64,000 nucleotides of DNA from Orobanche coerulescens (Eukaryota; Streptophyta; Magnoliopsida; Lamiales; Orobanchaceae): NCBI GenBank assembly GCA_033398695.1, contig CM065815.1, forward strand, positions 11,314,501 to 11,378,500, in the 5' to 3' direction. The translations under genes were made by a program, and so were the position numbers. This document shows positions 9,883-23,058 of this stretch, one piece after another. The notes below the pieces were generated by a model. The model was not told where the DNA came from and did not search any database. It saw only the letters and a program-made list of their open reading frames with translations. The number at the start of each line of letters is the position of its first letter. Position 1 is the first letter of the stretch.

Positions 9883-12800
9883 GTGAATAAAGAGAAGCAA
9901 ATCCTCGACGTATTCCGACAGGTTGAGATCAATATTCCCTTACTCGACGCAGTTCAACAAATCCCAAAATACGCAAAGTTCCTAAATGACTTATGCACCA
10001 GCAAACGGAGGTTAAAAGGGAACGAAAAGGTGATGATGGGAGAAAATCTGTCCGCGGTATTCCAAAAGAAATTGCCACCAAAACGGGAAGATCCTGGTAT
10101 GTTCGCTATTCCTTGTCGAATTAGAAATACGGGTTTTGAACGAGCTATGCTAGATTTAGGAGCATCAATAAATGTTATGCCACGCTCTATATATACCTCC
10201 TTAAATCTAGGACCTCTTCGGTAAACAAGAATAATTATACAATTGGCGGATCGTAGCCTTGTGTATCCCGAAGGGGTGATTGAGGACGTTCTTGTCCAAG
10301 TCAACAAGCTCGTATTTCCAGCCGACTTCTATGTTCTCGATATGCAACATGAGTCATCAAATTCCACACCTATTTTGCTAGGAATGCCATTTTTAAATAC
10401 GGCCAATACCAAAATAGATGTTCGTGAGGGATCCCTTACGATGGAATTTGATGACCAAATTGTACGGTTTAATATTTATGATGCTATGAAATTTCCTGAG
10501 GAAGATTGCTCTCTTTTTGCATTAAGCGTGATTGACCCTCTTGTCGAGGAAGTGTTTGATTTGAATTTCAGGGATGCACTCGAAGTAGCACTAACAAGGG
10601 ACGTAGGAACCAACGTCGAGGAAGCATTTGAAATTTCAAGAGAGTTGCTCGAAGTCGTAGGTGCCTTGAAGGGGGCGGGACCGATCAGAACAAAAAGGGA
10701 AGCAAACTTCATTTGACTTAATGAGGAACGCCGGAAGATCGAGCCTTCGATTGCGCACGCACCCGAGCTGGAGCTAAAACCTTTGCCACAACACTTAAAA
10801 TATGCACATCTAGGAGCCGACGAAACCTTACCCGTCATCATCTCGGCCGAGCTGAATCCTAATCAAGAGAAGGCATTGCTAAAAGTTCTCAAGGAATACA
10901 AGGAAGCCATTGGGTGGACTATAGCCGACATTAAGGGAATTAGTCCAGCCCTATGCATGCATCGAATTCTATTAATAGAGGACGCCAAGCCCACACGAGA
11001 AGCACAACGAAGGTTGAATCCACCAATGATGGAGGTCGTAAAAAAGGAAATTCTTAAGCTCCTCGACGTAGGGCTGATCTTTCCAATATCCGATAGCAAA
11101 TGGGTAAGCCCAACGCAAGTCGTCCCAAAGAAATCCGGAATTACCGTGGTCGAAAATCAAGAAGGAGAACTTGTTTCTAGTCATGTACAAACTGGATGGA
11201 GGGTTTGCATCGATTTCCGCAAGCTGAATTCAATGACCCGAAAAGATCATTTTCCCTTGCCATTTATAGATCAAATGATTGAAAGGCTTGCCGGACATGC
11301 GTACTATTGTTTCTTGGATGGGTTTTCGGGATACTTTCAAATTGCAATCGCACCCGAAGACCAGGAAAAGACGACATTCACTTGCCCCTTCGGCACATTC
11401 GCCTATCGACGGATGCCCTTCGGACTATGCAACGCACCCGCCACCTTCCAAAGGTGTATGGTAAGCATTTTTTCTGAGTACGTAGGTAATATCATTGAAA
11501 TATTCATGGATGATTTTAGTGTGTATGGGGATTCATTCGATACATGCCTAGAAAATCTCACCCTTATTTTAAAACGTTGTGTAGAAACTAATCTCGTACT
11601 TAATTGGGAAAAATGCCATTTTATGGTAAAACAAGGAATAGTTTTAGGGCATGTAGTCTCCGAAAAAGGAATTGAAGTTGATAAAGCCAAAATTGATATT
11701 ATTGCCACTTTGCCTTACCCCTCCACGGTGCGGGAAGTACGTTCTTTTCTTGGCCATGCAGGTTTTTATAGGAGATTTATCAAGGATTTTTCAAGAATAG
11801 CGGCACCCTTAAGCAAGCTTCTCCAGAAGGAAGTGGAGTTTAACATGAACGACGAACGCAAGGCCGCCTTTGACAAGTTGAAGCAATTACTGACAACAGC
11901 ACCCATAATTCAACCGCCAAATTGGGATTTGCCATTCGAATTGATGTGCGATGCAAGCGACTACGCGATAGGGGCTGTCTTGGGCCAAAGAGTGGGGAGA
12001 GCGCCCCATGTAATTTATTACGCCTCAAAAACACTGGACCCGACCCAAGCGAATTATTCCACAACTGAGAAGGAGTTTCTGGCCATGGTCTTTGCACTAG
12101 AAAAATTCCGTTCCTACCTACTCGGGGCCGAGGTCATTATTTTTTCAGATCACGCTGCCCTACGATATTTGTTAGCCAAAAAGGAGGCGAAGCCGAGACT
12201 CATTCGATGGATCCTACTTCTTCAAGAATTCAACGTGGAGATCAAGGACAAGAAGGGGTCCGAAAATTCTGTGGCCGATCACCTGAGCCGGTTAGTCTTA
12301 GAAAATGATGGGAAACCTATGTGGCGCTTCGACGAACAATTATATTCACCGCTCAACACCGGGAGAATCGCTCAACACCGGTGACCTGGCTGCACTGCAG
12401 CACCATGGTATGCCGATTTAGTGAATTTTCTCGTAGCCAATATTTTTCCTGCTGGAATGACACGGTCCATGAGGGATAAACTCAGAAGTGATGCCAAATA
12501 CTACGTGTGGGATGATCCTTATCTATGGAAGCATTGTTCAGATCAAATGATTCGAAGATGTGTACCAGAGGCTGAATTTCATTCAATTCTCGCTTTTTGT
12601 CACTCGTATGCATGTGGAGGACACTTCGGTTCAAGAAGGACAGCACATAAGGTTTTGGAGAGTGGTTTTAATTGTCCTTCGCTATTTAGAGATGCTTATG
12701 ATTTTTGCAAGACATGTGATAATTGTCAAAGAACGGGTAATATTTCTCGACGCAATCAATTGCCCCAAAATCCTATCTTGGTTTGTGAAATCTTCGACGT

Positions 12801-13785
12801 CTGGGGCATGGACTTCATGGGACCTTTTCCCTCCTCATATGGGAATCTCTATATTTTACTCTTCGTGGATTACGTATCCAAATGGGTGGAGGCGACCGCC
12901 TCACGGACCAATGATTCTAAAGTAGTGGCCCAATTTATCAAAACTAATATCTTCGCTAGATTTGGAATTCCACGGGCTATAATAAGCGATCGGGGGAAGC
13001 ATTTCAAAAATCGGATGATTGAGGCACTCCTAAGGAAATATCGAGTCTTGCACAAGGTATCCACTTCCTATCACCCGCAATCAAATGGGCAAGCCGAAAC
13101 ATCCAATAAGGAGATAAAAGCAATCTTGGAGAAAACAGTTCAACCAAATCGGAAGGATTGGAGCTTACGACTCGACGACGCGCTTTGGGCCTATAGGATG
13201 GCATATAAAACACCAATTGGCATGTCACCGTATCGCTTAGTCTATGGCAAACCGTGCCACCTTCCTGTCGAGCTCGAGCATCGTGCCTTTTGGGCAATCA
13301 AGAAGTGCAATATGAATTTTGACGAACCAGGCACCCACCGGAAGTTGCAATTGCAAGAATTGGAAGAGATACGAAACGACGCGTTCGAAAATGCAGCAAT
13401 TTACAAAGAAAAGACAAGGGCGTTCCACGATTCAAAAATAATAAGGAAAGACTTCGTCCTAGGTGAAAAAGTGTTACTTTACCACTCTCGACTCAAATTA
13501 TTTCCGGGCAAGTTGCGATCCCGTTGGATTGGTCCATTTATAATTATCAATATTTTTCCTCATGGAGCGATTGAAGTTCAAAGTCTAAAGACACGAAAAA
13601 TTTTCAAAGTCAACGGTCATCTCCTAAAACCCTATCGCGAAGGATTTACACGGCTAATATGGAAGAATTCAAACTCGAGGACCCATCCGAAATATAAAAC
13701 AGGGAGTTCGTCGAGCCAACGACGTAAAAAAAGGCGCTTATTGGGAGGCAACCCAATTTATTTTAATTTTTTTTATTTTCCGTAA
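9883..13785 (+). pseudogene. Athila Pol (protease, RT, RNase H, integrase), broken by stops
   Basis: One forward frame carries all of pol. The protease region has LDLGASINVMP in place of the usual D(S/T)GA (about 10150). RT (from about 10980) contains the FMDD variant of YxDD. RNase H shows [10 protein letters not shown] and [10 protein letters not shown]. Integrase (12421-13785) has a His/Cys zinc site and the D,D-35-E core (MDFMGPF, SDRGKHF, NGQAE). Three in-frame stops separate the pieces: TAA at 10222-10224, TGA at 10714-10716 and TGA at 12382-12384. Reading resumes in the same frame after each, so they look like point mutations. The region would replicate and integrate the element if intact. 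Confidence 0.88.
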
Positions 13786-14034
13786 ATATTTTTAGTCTTC
13801 AGTTTTTTATTTTAGTCATCAATTTTTTTATTTTAGAAAAATCTTTTACCTACTTATTTCCTTTTCTACTTATTTCCTTCTTTTAAGTTTTTTTTACTCC
13901 TTATTACTTAGTAATTTCTTTTTCCCCTTCTCCTTCATAGAGTGACCCGGTAGTCGATTCCCCCCCGCTCGGTCTCCCCACCTGACTAACCTCCTCTCTC
14001 CCCTTCTTCTGCAGCAAACCCCGTCGCGACCAAC
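13786..14034 (+). other. Spacer between integrase and 3' ORF
   Basis: T-rich untranslated stretch with no gene. It separates pol from the 3' ORF, as in other Athila elements. Confidence 0.5.
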
Positions 14035-15680
14035 ATGACCGGAAAAGGGACAAGAAACGTCAATCGGCCGCTGAATCGAATCACTCGGAGCGGCGGCTGG
14101 AGAAATAACCCTAGGGCGCCGACCTTCTACGACCTCACCGAGCCCGAAGCACCCGCAACAAAACCCTCCACCGCCGGAAAATGAAGGGTAGGCCGACCAG
14201 CGACCGACGAACCTCCCACAAAAAAACCGAAGCGGAGGGCGCCGGGTCAAACTTCGAAAAGGGGGGAACAAGTCCAGACATCGCCGAGCCGTGGTTTGAG
14301 AGACGTGCCCACACCGCCATCCTCTCCGCCCGCTTCGGTCGCACCACCGGTCACCGAGGACGATACGGCCCCTGATGTAATCCATCAATTACTACCACCG
14401 CCTCCGTTGCTACTTACATGGTATGGCGCCGAGACATCGAGCTCCACAACAGTCGAGGGGAATGGTGCGGAACATCCATCCCAACCCGAACGGAATTCTG
14501 GAAACGAACCGCGACCGACAAACGAAAGAGGAAATGAGAAGGAGACCGACCAGCAGCACGACTCTAAGCAAACCGGGAACACAGCCCCGCCTCCAGTAAG
14601 AAAAAGGTGCAAGAGTCTCCTCGGCCTACCGAACCGTTACAATGTCGCCTTCGGCTCCCCCGGACAGATTACACGCTACCGCATACTCACGGAACGGAAG
14701 GTAATTCCCTCAGTCTATCTTGATGAAATTATTTTGAGACAATTGGGATTGTATAATGATGTTATGGCCTTGTTGAGTGTGCTGGGGTGGGAGAGATTGG
14801 CAACTGGGAACTGGGAGGTTTATGAGAATCTTACTTATGAGTTTTTTAGCTCAATTCAGAAAAGAGACTTTGAAAAGAAAGGAACGTTTTATTTTTGTTT
14901 GAATGGAAAGGGGTATACATGGGGGGTCGAGCAGTTCGGCCGAGCACTTGGGCTGACTGCCGAACCCGAGGAGGTGGATGATATACCACCCGAAAATGAG
15001 ATTTGGCAATTGATTACTAATAATGCCGGTCCATTTGTTGCGGGAAAAACTAAGGCCACCGCCATTCGAAACCCGATGATCCGTTACGTTCAACGACTTA
15101 TGGCATACACGGTCACCGGGAGATACTCAAATCGGAATATGGTGCAGATTTTCGAGCTGAAGATGATTTATGCGATGGTTTTAAAAAAAAAAGGTGAAAT
15201 TTGTTAAAGATTTATTGATGATGCTTATTGGGGAGGATGTTTCGAAAAATCCAATTGTAATGGGGGGCTGGGTCATGGCTGTAGCTTGATACGCCGGGGC
15301 TGATTTCAGCGGGCGTTTTCCGATCGGGCGTGAAAATCGATGTAAATCTTCTTACAAAAATGGGCATTTTGGAAAAAAATGATAGAACTTTTAAGTGGCG
15401 GATATCGGCGAGTGAGATGATAGCTTTACCAAACACCGCATACACTTCGCCATGGGAGGAGAAAAATTTAAAAATGTTGCACAAGAGCCTTCTTTCCATT
15501 CCTTCAGACAGCCCGGCGGCAAGGGCTCAGACAGCCGGAGCGAGCACCAGCCGAGCAGGAGAGTCGGCTATAGAGGCCGAGCTGAGGCGTCGGATCGAGC
15601 AGCTTGAGGAAGGACATCGCGCACTTCAAGCCAAGGTGGATCGTTTGACTGAGCAGTTGGAGGCCCGTCGTCCTCATTAG
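14035..15680 (+). pseudogene. Athila 3' ORF (ATHILA ORF-1-like protein), broken
   Basis: Starts at ATG 14035, with an early in-frame TGA at 14181-14183, then an open frame to 15207. The conserved middle (CKSLLGLPNRYN, YLDEIILRQLGLYND, FYFCLNGKGYTWGVEQFGRALGL) resembles the Athila/plant-transposon ORF found downstream of pol, sometimes considered env-like. A run of ten A (15182-15191) marks a frameshift. The reading resumes in other frames, and the C-terminal piece (15330-15680) ends in a coiled coil with AELRRRIEQLEEGHRAL. No signal peptide or clear membrane segment is visible, so an envelope role is not supported here. Confidence 0.7.
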
Positions 15681-17052
15681 CCCGGTGATTCCTATTCAGC
15701 TCTTTCTTTTACTATGCTTTATTTTCTTTTTCTATTTGGAATATGTACTTAATTTTAAGTTTGGGGAAGTTGGACTTGGAACGTTTGGTTGAAAATGAAA
15801 ATTGTGATGAATTTAATTTTACGTCCTTAGCTAAATTCGTGTAATTGATTCAAGTGCGTGTATAAGGAATTTGAGTGTGGCTTGACATAGGAATTGAATA
15901 TGATTGGCTAGTTTGATTTTAATTGGGGTAGTTCACTAGTCTTGATTTTGAATTTGGATAAAAGTGTGAGGGATTCATGGCACAAGCCCTTTTCATTCGT
16001 GAGTTTTGAGCCGTAGAGCAAAATATATATATATACACATATATAAATAATCATACATATACATGCTCACTATTTCTTCTTGTGGGGTCGAGCGTGTTGT
16101 GTTCATGCTAAAACTTAATCAATTATTCATGTCAAGACTATGTTAGTGTTCTCATGCAGTAAAGTGATAAAGGCAAATTAGGAATAACCCACTTGACTTA
16201 TATTTTTCCACCTCGACATATTCATCATTAGAAGCCCATTTGGACCTAACCCTTATTCTTTGATCCACCACATTTTATTAGCCATTATCTATTTTTTTTT
16301 GGTGAAAATTCATCCGTTTGAACCCTTGGTCAAGGATTGGTTGTGAATTAGGTGTATAACAAGTCGGGGGAAGGACGAGAAATTATCAAAAAGTGGGTGG
16401 TGAAGTGAAAAGAAAAAAAAGTGCTGAAATAAAAGATGAAAAAAATAAAGGCCGAAACCAAAAAAAAAAAAAAAAAAAAATAGGGGGCGGCCGTAAAAAT
16501 ACCCCCCTCGAATGTTGTTAAGCCACTGACCTCAATTGATCTTTCGTGGTTATGCGATGTGCCAAAAAGGGTGCTCAAGGAAAGGATGGTGCTTCATTGT
16601 TTGTAGGATTTGTTATGCACTTAACTTCATGATTAGTCTTGACCAACGAATCCTTTATTTATCCTTTTTATCCTGCCCCTACCTAAAGCCCTGTTACAAC
16701 CATAGAAGCCCTTTTGATTATATGCATGAGTTCATCTAAGTAGTGGAGATTTGATTTTTGTGCGAGTATATGGTAAGGACACACCATGTTTTGACGTGAG
16801 TGATTGCTTAATAATCCCTATATCTACTTGAGCGAGAGTGACCCCTTGTGAGGCCATTGAATTTTCTCTCACTTGATGCCAATGAAGATGTTGAGATTGG
16901 TTGAGGTACTTTAATTTTCTTCCTACTTGTTTATGATTATTTATTCTCACTTGAATATGGCTATCATCTTGGATTTTTCAATACATGCTTCTTGAAATTC
17001 TTTCACTCGAATTATGCTTGAGGACAAGCATTGGTTAAAGTTTGGGGAGATT
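15681..17052 (+). other. Athila 3' untranslated region and polypurine tract
   Basis: About 1.4 kb without a supportable gene. AAGTTTGGGGAGA stands just before the 3' LTR as the polypurine tract. A near copy, AAGTTTGGGGAAG, lies at about 15755, soon after the 3' ORF, and could be a second tract. There is also an A-run of about 20 near 16460-16480. Confidence 0.6.
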
Positions 17053-18606
17053 TGACAGGACAAAAATAGTGTGCCAAAATCATTGTTAATTATAAGGTTT
17101 TAATGGATTTTATGTTGGCACACTTGATTATTTTCCATATATTTATATTTTGGATGCAATTTACTTCACTTGGCAATTTGTTGTTTAATTTAGGTGTTTG
17201 ATGGAGTTTTTAAGCTTAAGGAATAAATTGGATCATCAAACGGAGCAAGCCAAGGTGATTTGGGCTTAAATAAAGAAAATCCCGCAAAGACCTTTGGGTG
17301 GCCCAAGGTCGACCACGCCCAGGCGCCCCTGTTACGAAAATAACCTTACTTGGGGCCCAAGAAACGACTCAAAAATCGCCCAATCAGTTCCACAGGGCAA
17401 TAAATCGGTCCATATGCTGGGAAAAAGAATTGGAATAGATTTGGGAAGAAAGACTCCAAGGAAATTAAAACTCAAGAAGGAAAGAGTCCTAATTAAAGAA
17501 GGAAACTATGAGATGAGGAATAATTATAAAAGGGAGGAGGGCTGGAATAAAAAAGAACTTCAGAAACAGAAAACTCACGGCAGGAGCAGAACTTCTCACG
17601 AAGGAGCAATTTTCACGGCTGGACACGAAAAATTCATAAGGACGATCGAACCGATTTCCGCCGGAGCAACCGAGAAAATTCCGACGTGCGAAGAAGAAGA
17701 TTATACCGTTTGAATTTCTTTCTTCTCATGTTTATCTTTGAATTGCTATTTTCTAAAGCCAACATGTCCGGCTAATTTTCTATTCTAGTTCTTAGTGAAG
17801 TTTGAAACCGTATTCGAATTTTTCATGTTTTAATCCCGTAGCGTATTCTCAACTCGAATTCTCTTGAATTATTTTTGTGTTATTGAATTCACGATTATGC
17901 CATTTAATTTCTTGATTTGGTTTGGCCAACTAGATTAGGAGTTTTTATGTCTTAAGCTAGAAATTGAGTTGTAATCCGTAATTGTTGCAATTTTAATTTC
18001 ACAAGTAGCAAACAATTGATTTTTCCCAATTGAGTAACACAAAATCGAGATTCCTTAAGTCGAGCTTATGAACTTAATATCTTGCCTATTCCATCATTTT
18101 GGTTTTTAATGCATCTAGCGAGCGAGATTTGAAGAGCTTGTTTTGAATCCACCGTATAGATAGGTTCGATTAAAGAGCTTGTTTTAATTGAATAAACTTA
18201 AGAAATAATTGGGGTCAACAGAGCTTGTTGTTGGCTTCGGAATAGGAGTTCATGAGATTAGAGAAGAGATAAGCGCTGTATTGAAACTAGAATTAATTCG
18301 AAACGGTGGATAACGGAGCTAAGGACTAGATTATTCATTTAATTGATATTTTCGATTTTTATTTCCTTTGTTTATTTTAATTTATTTTACGCAAATTATT
18401 TTAGTTAAGATTAGAAACTGAACCCCCCCCCCCCCCCTCTCGTTTTTATTTTATTTTAATTGCTAAAAGTATTTAATCCTTAATTAGTCTAATTGATTTA
18501 CCGTTCTCCGTGGGATCGACCCTTACTTGCCGATACTACTAGTTAGTAGAAGTAAGCCAAGGAAAATAAAAATAACTAATTTCGACGTGTCACGACAGCG
18601 CGGTCA
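17053..18606 (+). repeat. Athila 3' LTR
   Basis: 1554 bp, partner of 6608-8145. It carries a long C-run at about 18423-18437 where the 5' LTR has a short one. It ends GCGGTCA, directly followed by the target duplication CCCTA. Confidence 0.92.
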
Positions 18607-18739
18607 CCCTACCTCATTCATTTGATCACCTCATTCTTCTCCCTCTCTGCCCGTTTCTTTCTCCCGTCTTTCTCTCCCGTCTGTTGCAACCTTCCCTGGT
18701 CTTCCGCCATGGAAACCCCAGTAGCAGCTCTGGTTTTCT

Positions 18740-20095
18740 CTCTACGAATCCTACTCCGATATATCTATAAAAACCCTTTTCGGGAGAGTTGGGATACACA
18801 TAAAAACGAAACGAGCAAAAGTAATCTAATTATTTTCATACATCGATTCTCTTCTATCTGTGATCTGAATCGAGATCTATTGTGACGGAGTTTGAGGCTT
18901 TGATCTGAGGCTAATTTCTGGGTAGTTTCAGTGGGTTGAATCTGAGTTGTGTGCTTCGGTTCTTCCCTGTGGAGCAGCTTTTGGTCCGGTTTGGGTTTCC
19001 ACTTTTGGTGCTGGCCGCGGTCACTTGGGTCCTGGACGTGGGCTTTCTTGAGACAGAGGACTGAGCCGGGTTGTGCTACAACTAGTGACTCCACTTCCGA
19101 ATCTCGTTGGTTTGCGATTTCTGCTCCTTTTTATTTTTCAGTCATTCTAATTCATTTATTAGAAGTTGCGTAAACCCCAATCCCTATCCCATATATGTTT
19201 GTGTAATAGTTATATTCGTTATAATTATTGTAACATTAAACGATTCGAACGGACGGTTTCTCTACACATTGATAAAACCAGTGTTTTATAAGATAATGAT
19301 GGAATATGATAAATATGTAAGTTAATAAATATGGGTGGTGAATTGCGGTAGATTAAAAGTAAAAGATGTTAATGGTGAGTGTGTGGTGAAAATTAAAATA
19401 AAATGTAATGAATTGATTTCATTTAAAGTATTTAATGAAATGTAGCACTTATAGAAAGAAAAAAGATTTGGATGAACATATGCAACATTTCGATTGGTAT
19501 GGAAGGAGTACAATTACATCAGACTAAACGAGATACAACCCAATCAAAAACTGATCCATATACACCCTCTTTGTCGCCATCTAGTCATTGGTCGTCGGCA
19601 CTGAGTCATCGACCGGAGCAATCGAGTTAATTTTTTTGGGTAATTTCAATTGAAACATATTTCGAAAATAGGCACAAATTTTAAAAAAAAAAAACTAAAA
19701 ATATTTCGATCATACATTTCGAAAAACGGCAGGTTTTGGAACAATATCTCAAAAAATTTAGATTTCAGAATAAAATTTGATTCATAAGTTTCATAAGAGA
19801 AAGTCAAAAAGAATGGAAAATTTGGGGGGAAAAAGAAATAAATCTAAAAAATTTTAAGGAAAAAAACCAATGAAATGGGAAAATTTGAAAAAAAAAACAA
19901 TAAAAAGGGAATGAAGTTGTGTTATAGTAATAAGTGAAAAATACAAGCTGATACAATTTTATACTCTCTATGATTCATTAAAAAATTAATTTAAAATATA
20001 ATTTTATTATTATTATTTTAAATAAAAGTCCAAATCGTTTTGAAACCTCTATTCCCCATCTTTTTGTGGTAAAATATGGGAGAAATATAAGTCGG
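18740..20095. other. Gene-free stretch with a promoter-like sequence
   Basis: Just right of the fold-back, TATATCTATAAAAACCC (about 18758) followed by CT-rich leader-like sequence looks like a plant TATA promoter, but no convincing coding exon follows. The rest is AT-rich, with A-runs, and I see no gene. Confidence 0.35.
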
Positions 20096-20314
20096 TGTTA
20101 TGAAATCGGAATATTATAGAGAGAGAATTTAGAGAGAAAATAGAGAGAATGATTTTCAGGTATGTTTTTCATTAATAACTGAAGCCCTATTTATAGGAAA
20201 ACTTCAGATGGCACAATCGTAATTATATAATTACATCAGGGGCATAATAGTCATTCAGACTATATAAAAACAAAAGGGTAATTGAAATGTCACTTTCATG
20301 GTGTTTTTATAACA
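20096..20314 (-). repeat. 3' LTR of the LOG/tetraspanin element
   Basis: 219 bp with TGTTAT...ATAACA ends. It is matched by 27040-27256 with about a dozen differences by eye, including a 4-bp GAGA difference in the purine-rich stretch. Confidence 0.85.
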
Positions 20315-20349
20315 CTTCCCCTTGAATGACTATTTACAAATATATTTGC

Positions 20350-20912
20350 TGAACTAGTTTGAAGAAAAATCCAATGGGAAAAAAACTTTCAAACTGTATG
20401 TACTGGACCTTGTGGCAATCATATCATGTTGCATCATAATGTTGCTAGAAAATCCCTGTGGGATAAAACTTCAGCAATTAGTGATCTCATAAATTTGCTC
20501 CCCCTTATCTCGATAGTTCTTGTATGAATATTCTTGTGCCGTCTCAGTAAAACCTCATGGGACAAAAACTGAGTGAATATGTCATATAATCATTCGTTGT
20601 TGGAGTATCCATATGTTGCCTCATTAAAACCTTGTCAAGAAAACCCAGTGGGAAAAACTTGATCGAAGGAAAAAAAGTACAACAACTCCTTCTATTTTCA
20701 AGCTTTGAGGAATAATCTTGATCTTTGTAGTGTTCCTCATTATGCCATGAATATGCCTCGTTAAAACCTTAATAGGAAAAACCCAATGGGAAAAATCCTA
20801 ATGAAGGAAAAAGAGTACATTATTCATACTAATACGCCATTTCAGTTACCTCGTTAGAAACCTTGCTAGGAAAACCCAATGGGACAAAACCTCAGTCAAG
20901 GGAAAAAGAGTG
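20350..20912. repeat. Degenerate repeats around a GGGAAAACCC hairpin word
   Basis: Six units about 100 bp apart contain variants of AAAACCTTGCTAGGAAAACCC followed by a GGGA(C/T)AAAACCT word (near 20355, 20445, 20550, 20625, 20760 and 20853). A seventh, the cleanest, is at 21773-21835 beyond a MITE insertion. Units often contain the dyad CTGGGAAAACCCAG, so the transcript could form a row of hairpins. In the element's orientation they lie just upstream of the 3' LTR. Confidence 0.65.
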
Positions 20913-20964
20913 CAACGCGTATTTTATATAAATATGCCCCAGGCATTTCAATGATCCTCCAGAG

Positions 20965-21655
20965 TAGACCCGGCAAAATAGGCCCAGGCCCGCGGGCCGG
21001 GCCAGCCCGCTCGTTTTTGGGCGGGCATTGGGCTGCATATTATTAGCCCAAAAAAATCCGGGCCTTTTTGGCCCGGCCCAGATTTGGCCCGCCCATAGAG
21101 GCCCGGCCAAGAGCGGCCCGCCTGCCCAGTTTTTTTTTTTTTTAATTTATGTTATGTGTAATTATAATATTTAATTTTTTTTCCTTGTTTGTTAGATTAT
21201 AATACATCTATATGTTAATTATTGATGTAATTTTATTTTTTTTGGGACTTTGTGATTATTTGTAGTATCTCATATCAATAATAATATTATTTTATGATTT
21301 TATAAGAAATTAGTAGTGATAAATGATATGATGATCAAATAAAAATATTTGTATATTTGTCTTTTGATTATGGTAGTGTAGTAAATAATGTAATTATCAA
21401 ATAAAAATAATTGTACATTTATTTATCTGATTGTGATTGTATAGTGAATAATATAATAATTAAGGATCGAAAAATATTTGTATATTTATTTCAGAATTAA
21501 TATTTCCAAAAAAAAAAAAAAGTCGAGGCTCATGGAGGCCACGGCCTAATAATTTTGGCCCAGGAAAAACCGGGCCTTTTTGGCCCGGCCCAAAAAAGGC
21601 CCGCCCATTTTATGCCCGGACCGTTTGGGCCGGGCCCGCCCGTTTGCCAGGTCTA
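20965..21655. mobile_element. hAT-type MITE
   Basis: 691 bp with terminal repeats TAGACCCGGCAAA and TTTGCCAGGTCTA, flanked by a perfect 8-bp duplication CTCCAGAG (20957-20964 and 21656-21663). The ends are rich in GGCCCGG words and the core is AT-rich. It is inserted in the repeat region of the LOG/tetraspanin element, has no coding capacity, and has the same type of terminus as the MITE at 61531-62109. Confidence 0.9.
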
Positions 21656-21835
21656 CTCCAGAGATTAGTATGAGTATCATCTTCAGTGCAGTTTGTAATA
21701 TCGAACTCACATTCTTTGCAATATATTCCAAATTTCTTTTGGAGATTCCATACTGGTTGTGATTAAGCTGTCTCGTTAAAAACCTTGCTGGGAAAACCCA
21801 GTGGGATAAAACCTCAGTCAAGGAAAAGAGTACAA

Positions 21836-23058
21836 CAGATAATTTTCGTTCACAACACTTTATTTTGAGTGACTGCACGCACTAATAATATTTTCAAAAT
21901 CTCCTTACGAGTCACTTTTAGTAAGCCCATATGTTTTATTTTATTATAAGGGCATATATTTCAATTTCGATGGATTTCAATATCCTCATTTTCACAAATC
22001 ATGGATTCTAATATCCTCATTTTCAATATCCATATTTCAGAGTCATGGATATCCTCATATCATTTATCGATATCATCTTTCCAATCATTGATATCCTCAT
22101 TTCATTCATAGCGCTATATTGTGTCGACACTTTTACTCCCCCATGGCAACATAACTTGCCGAGATATCTCATTATCAATCACCCATTGGGATTATGTCTA
22201 TATACTTCTCAAAAGTGTATGCCTCCTTTTATCATTTGCTTTGATTCATATTCGGGAAATTATTATGTATTTATCAAAGCAGTTGTAGTTGGTATCAAAG
22301 ATTAATAATCTATCATGCATCTTTGAACTTCATGTTCATATAATTGTGAGGATATAATGTGATGCATTTCGCATATTTCCAACTACCAATACTCCCCCTC
22401 ATGCTGAGAGATTTCTTGAGCACCAAACACATATGCCAATATCTCAGTATTCATCTTCAGTTATGGGAGTTTATGTATTATGTTCTCGATATTGGCTGGA
22501 GGATTTCAAATAGTATGCCAATTGATATCCCACTTGTATGTGCATATCTTGATCCTTTCTCGGATCTATTCAAATTTATTTGGGATATATTACTAGCTCA
22601 ATCTGATATGGAATATATGCTCAAACCGTGAGCAAATCATCTCGTAAACTTCTGATTATGAGTCATATAAACATGTGACTATCTAGTGGATCCATAATAT
22701 CTAGTAGTTCACATGTAGAGGAAATGGGCCCATATTCCCCTTTAATATATTCCAAATTTATTAGGGATTCATTCCTAATATTGGCTAGTAGTGATATTAA
22801 TCGAGAACAAATATTTGAAGACATGATGTGTCTATATCACCATATAGATATTTTACCGGCATATCACATCATCTTTCGGTGCCATTATTGCACATCATTA
22901 TCAACATGGAGTCGCTGCTCCCACATGTCATATTATGTTTATTATTCAAATATAGAGCCGTAGTTCATACGCTTCAGGACGCGGAGTCAAATCTCATACG
23001 CGTAATTCCAATCTATAAATAGATTATCATTGTATTCACAATCACCCATATCGAGGGT
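21836..23058. other. AT-rich interior of the LTR element, no gene seen
   Basis: Repeated ATATCCTCAT words occur at about 21975-22110, followed by AT-rich sequence with short open frames that show no recognisable domain. I do not call any of them a gene. Confidence 0.4.

Larger units (their letters stand above)
6608..18606 (+). mobile_element. Complete Athila-type Ty3/gypsy retrotransposon
   Basis: The element is 11,999 bp with LTRs at 6608-8145 and 17053-18606, both TGACAGGACA...GCGGTCA. It is flanked by the perfect 5-bp target duplication CCCTA (6603-6607 and 18607-18611). Order inside: primer-binding site, gag, protease, reverse transcriptase, RNase H, integrase, a 3' ORF typical of Athila elements, a 1.4-kb untranslated region and a polypurine tract. 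The pol frame carries several nonsense codons and frameshifts, so this copy cannot make its own proteins. Confidence 0.92.
6190..18739. mobile_element. Small fold-back (MITE-like) element split by the Athila element
   Basis: Left of the Athila element, 6190-6442 and 6500-6607 are inverted copies of each other around a centre near 6470. The missing outer part of the right arm is found directly after the Athila element (18612-about 18739), ending in GCAGCTCTGGTTTT against AAAACTAGAGCTGC on the left. Removing the 12-kb insertion and one CCCTA copy rebuilds a fold-back of roughly 550 bp. The family is not identified; long arms and little interior suggest a Mutator-type fold-back. Its own target duplication was not resolved. 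Confidence 0.7.

Noticed and set aside
18622..19173. Possible gene after the TATA-like sequence
   Set aside because: Overlapping short frames in several phases, no domain, and no convincing splice structure.
20096..20314. The 20096/27040 repeats as two separate MITEs
   Set aside because: They are direct, have TG...CA-type ends, a polypurine tract next to the left copy and similar outer 5-bp flanks, which fits LTRs of one element.
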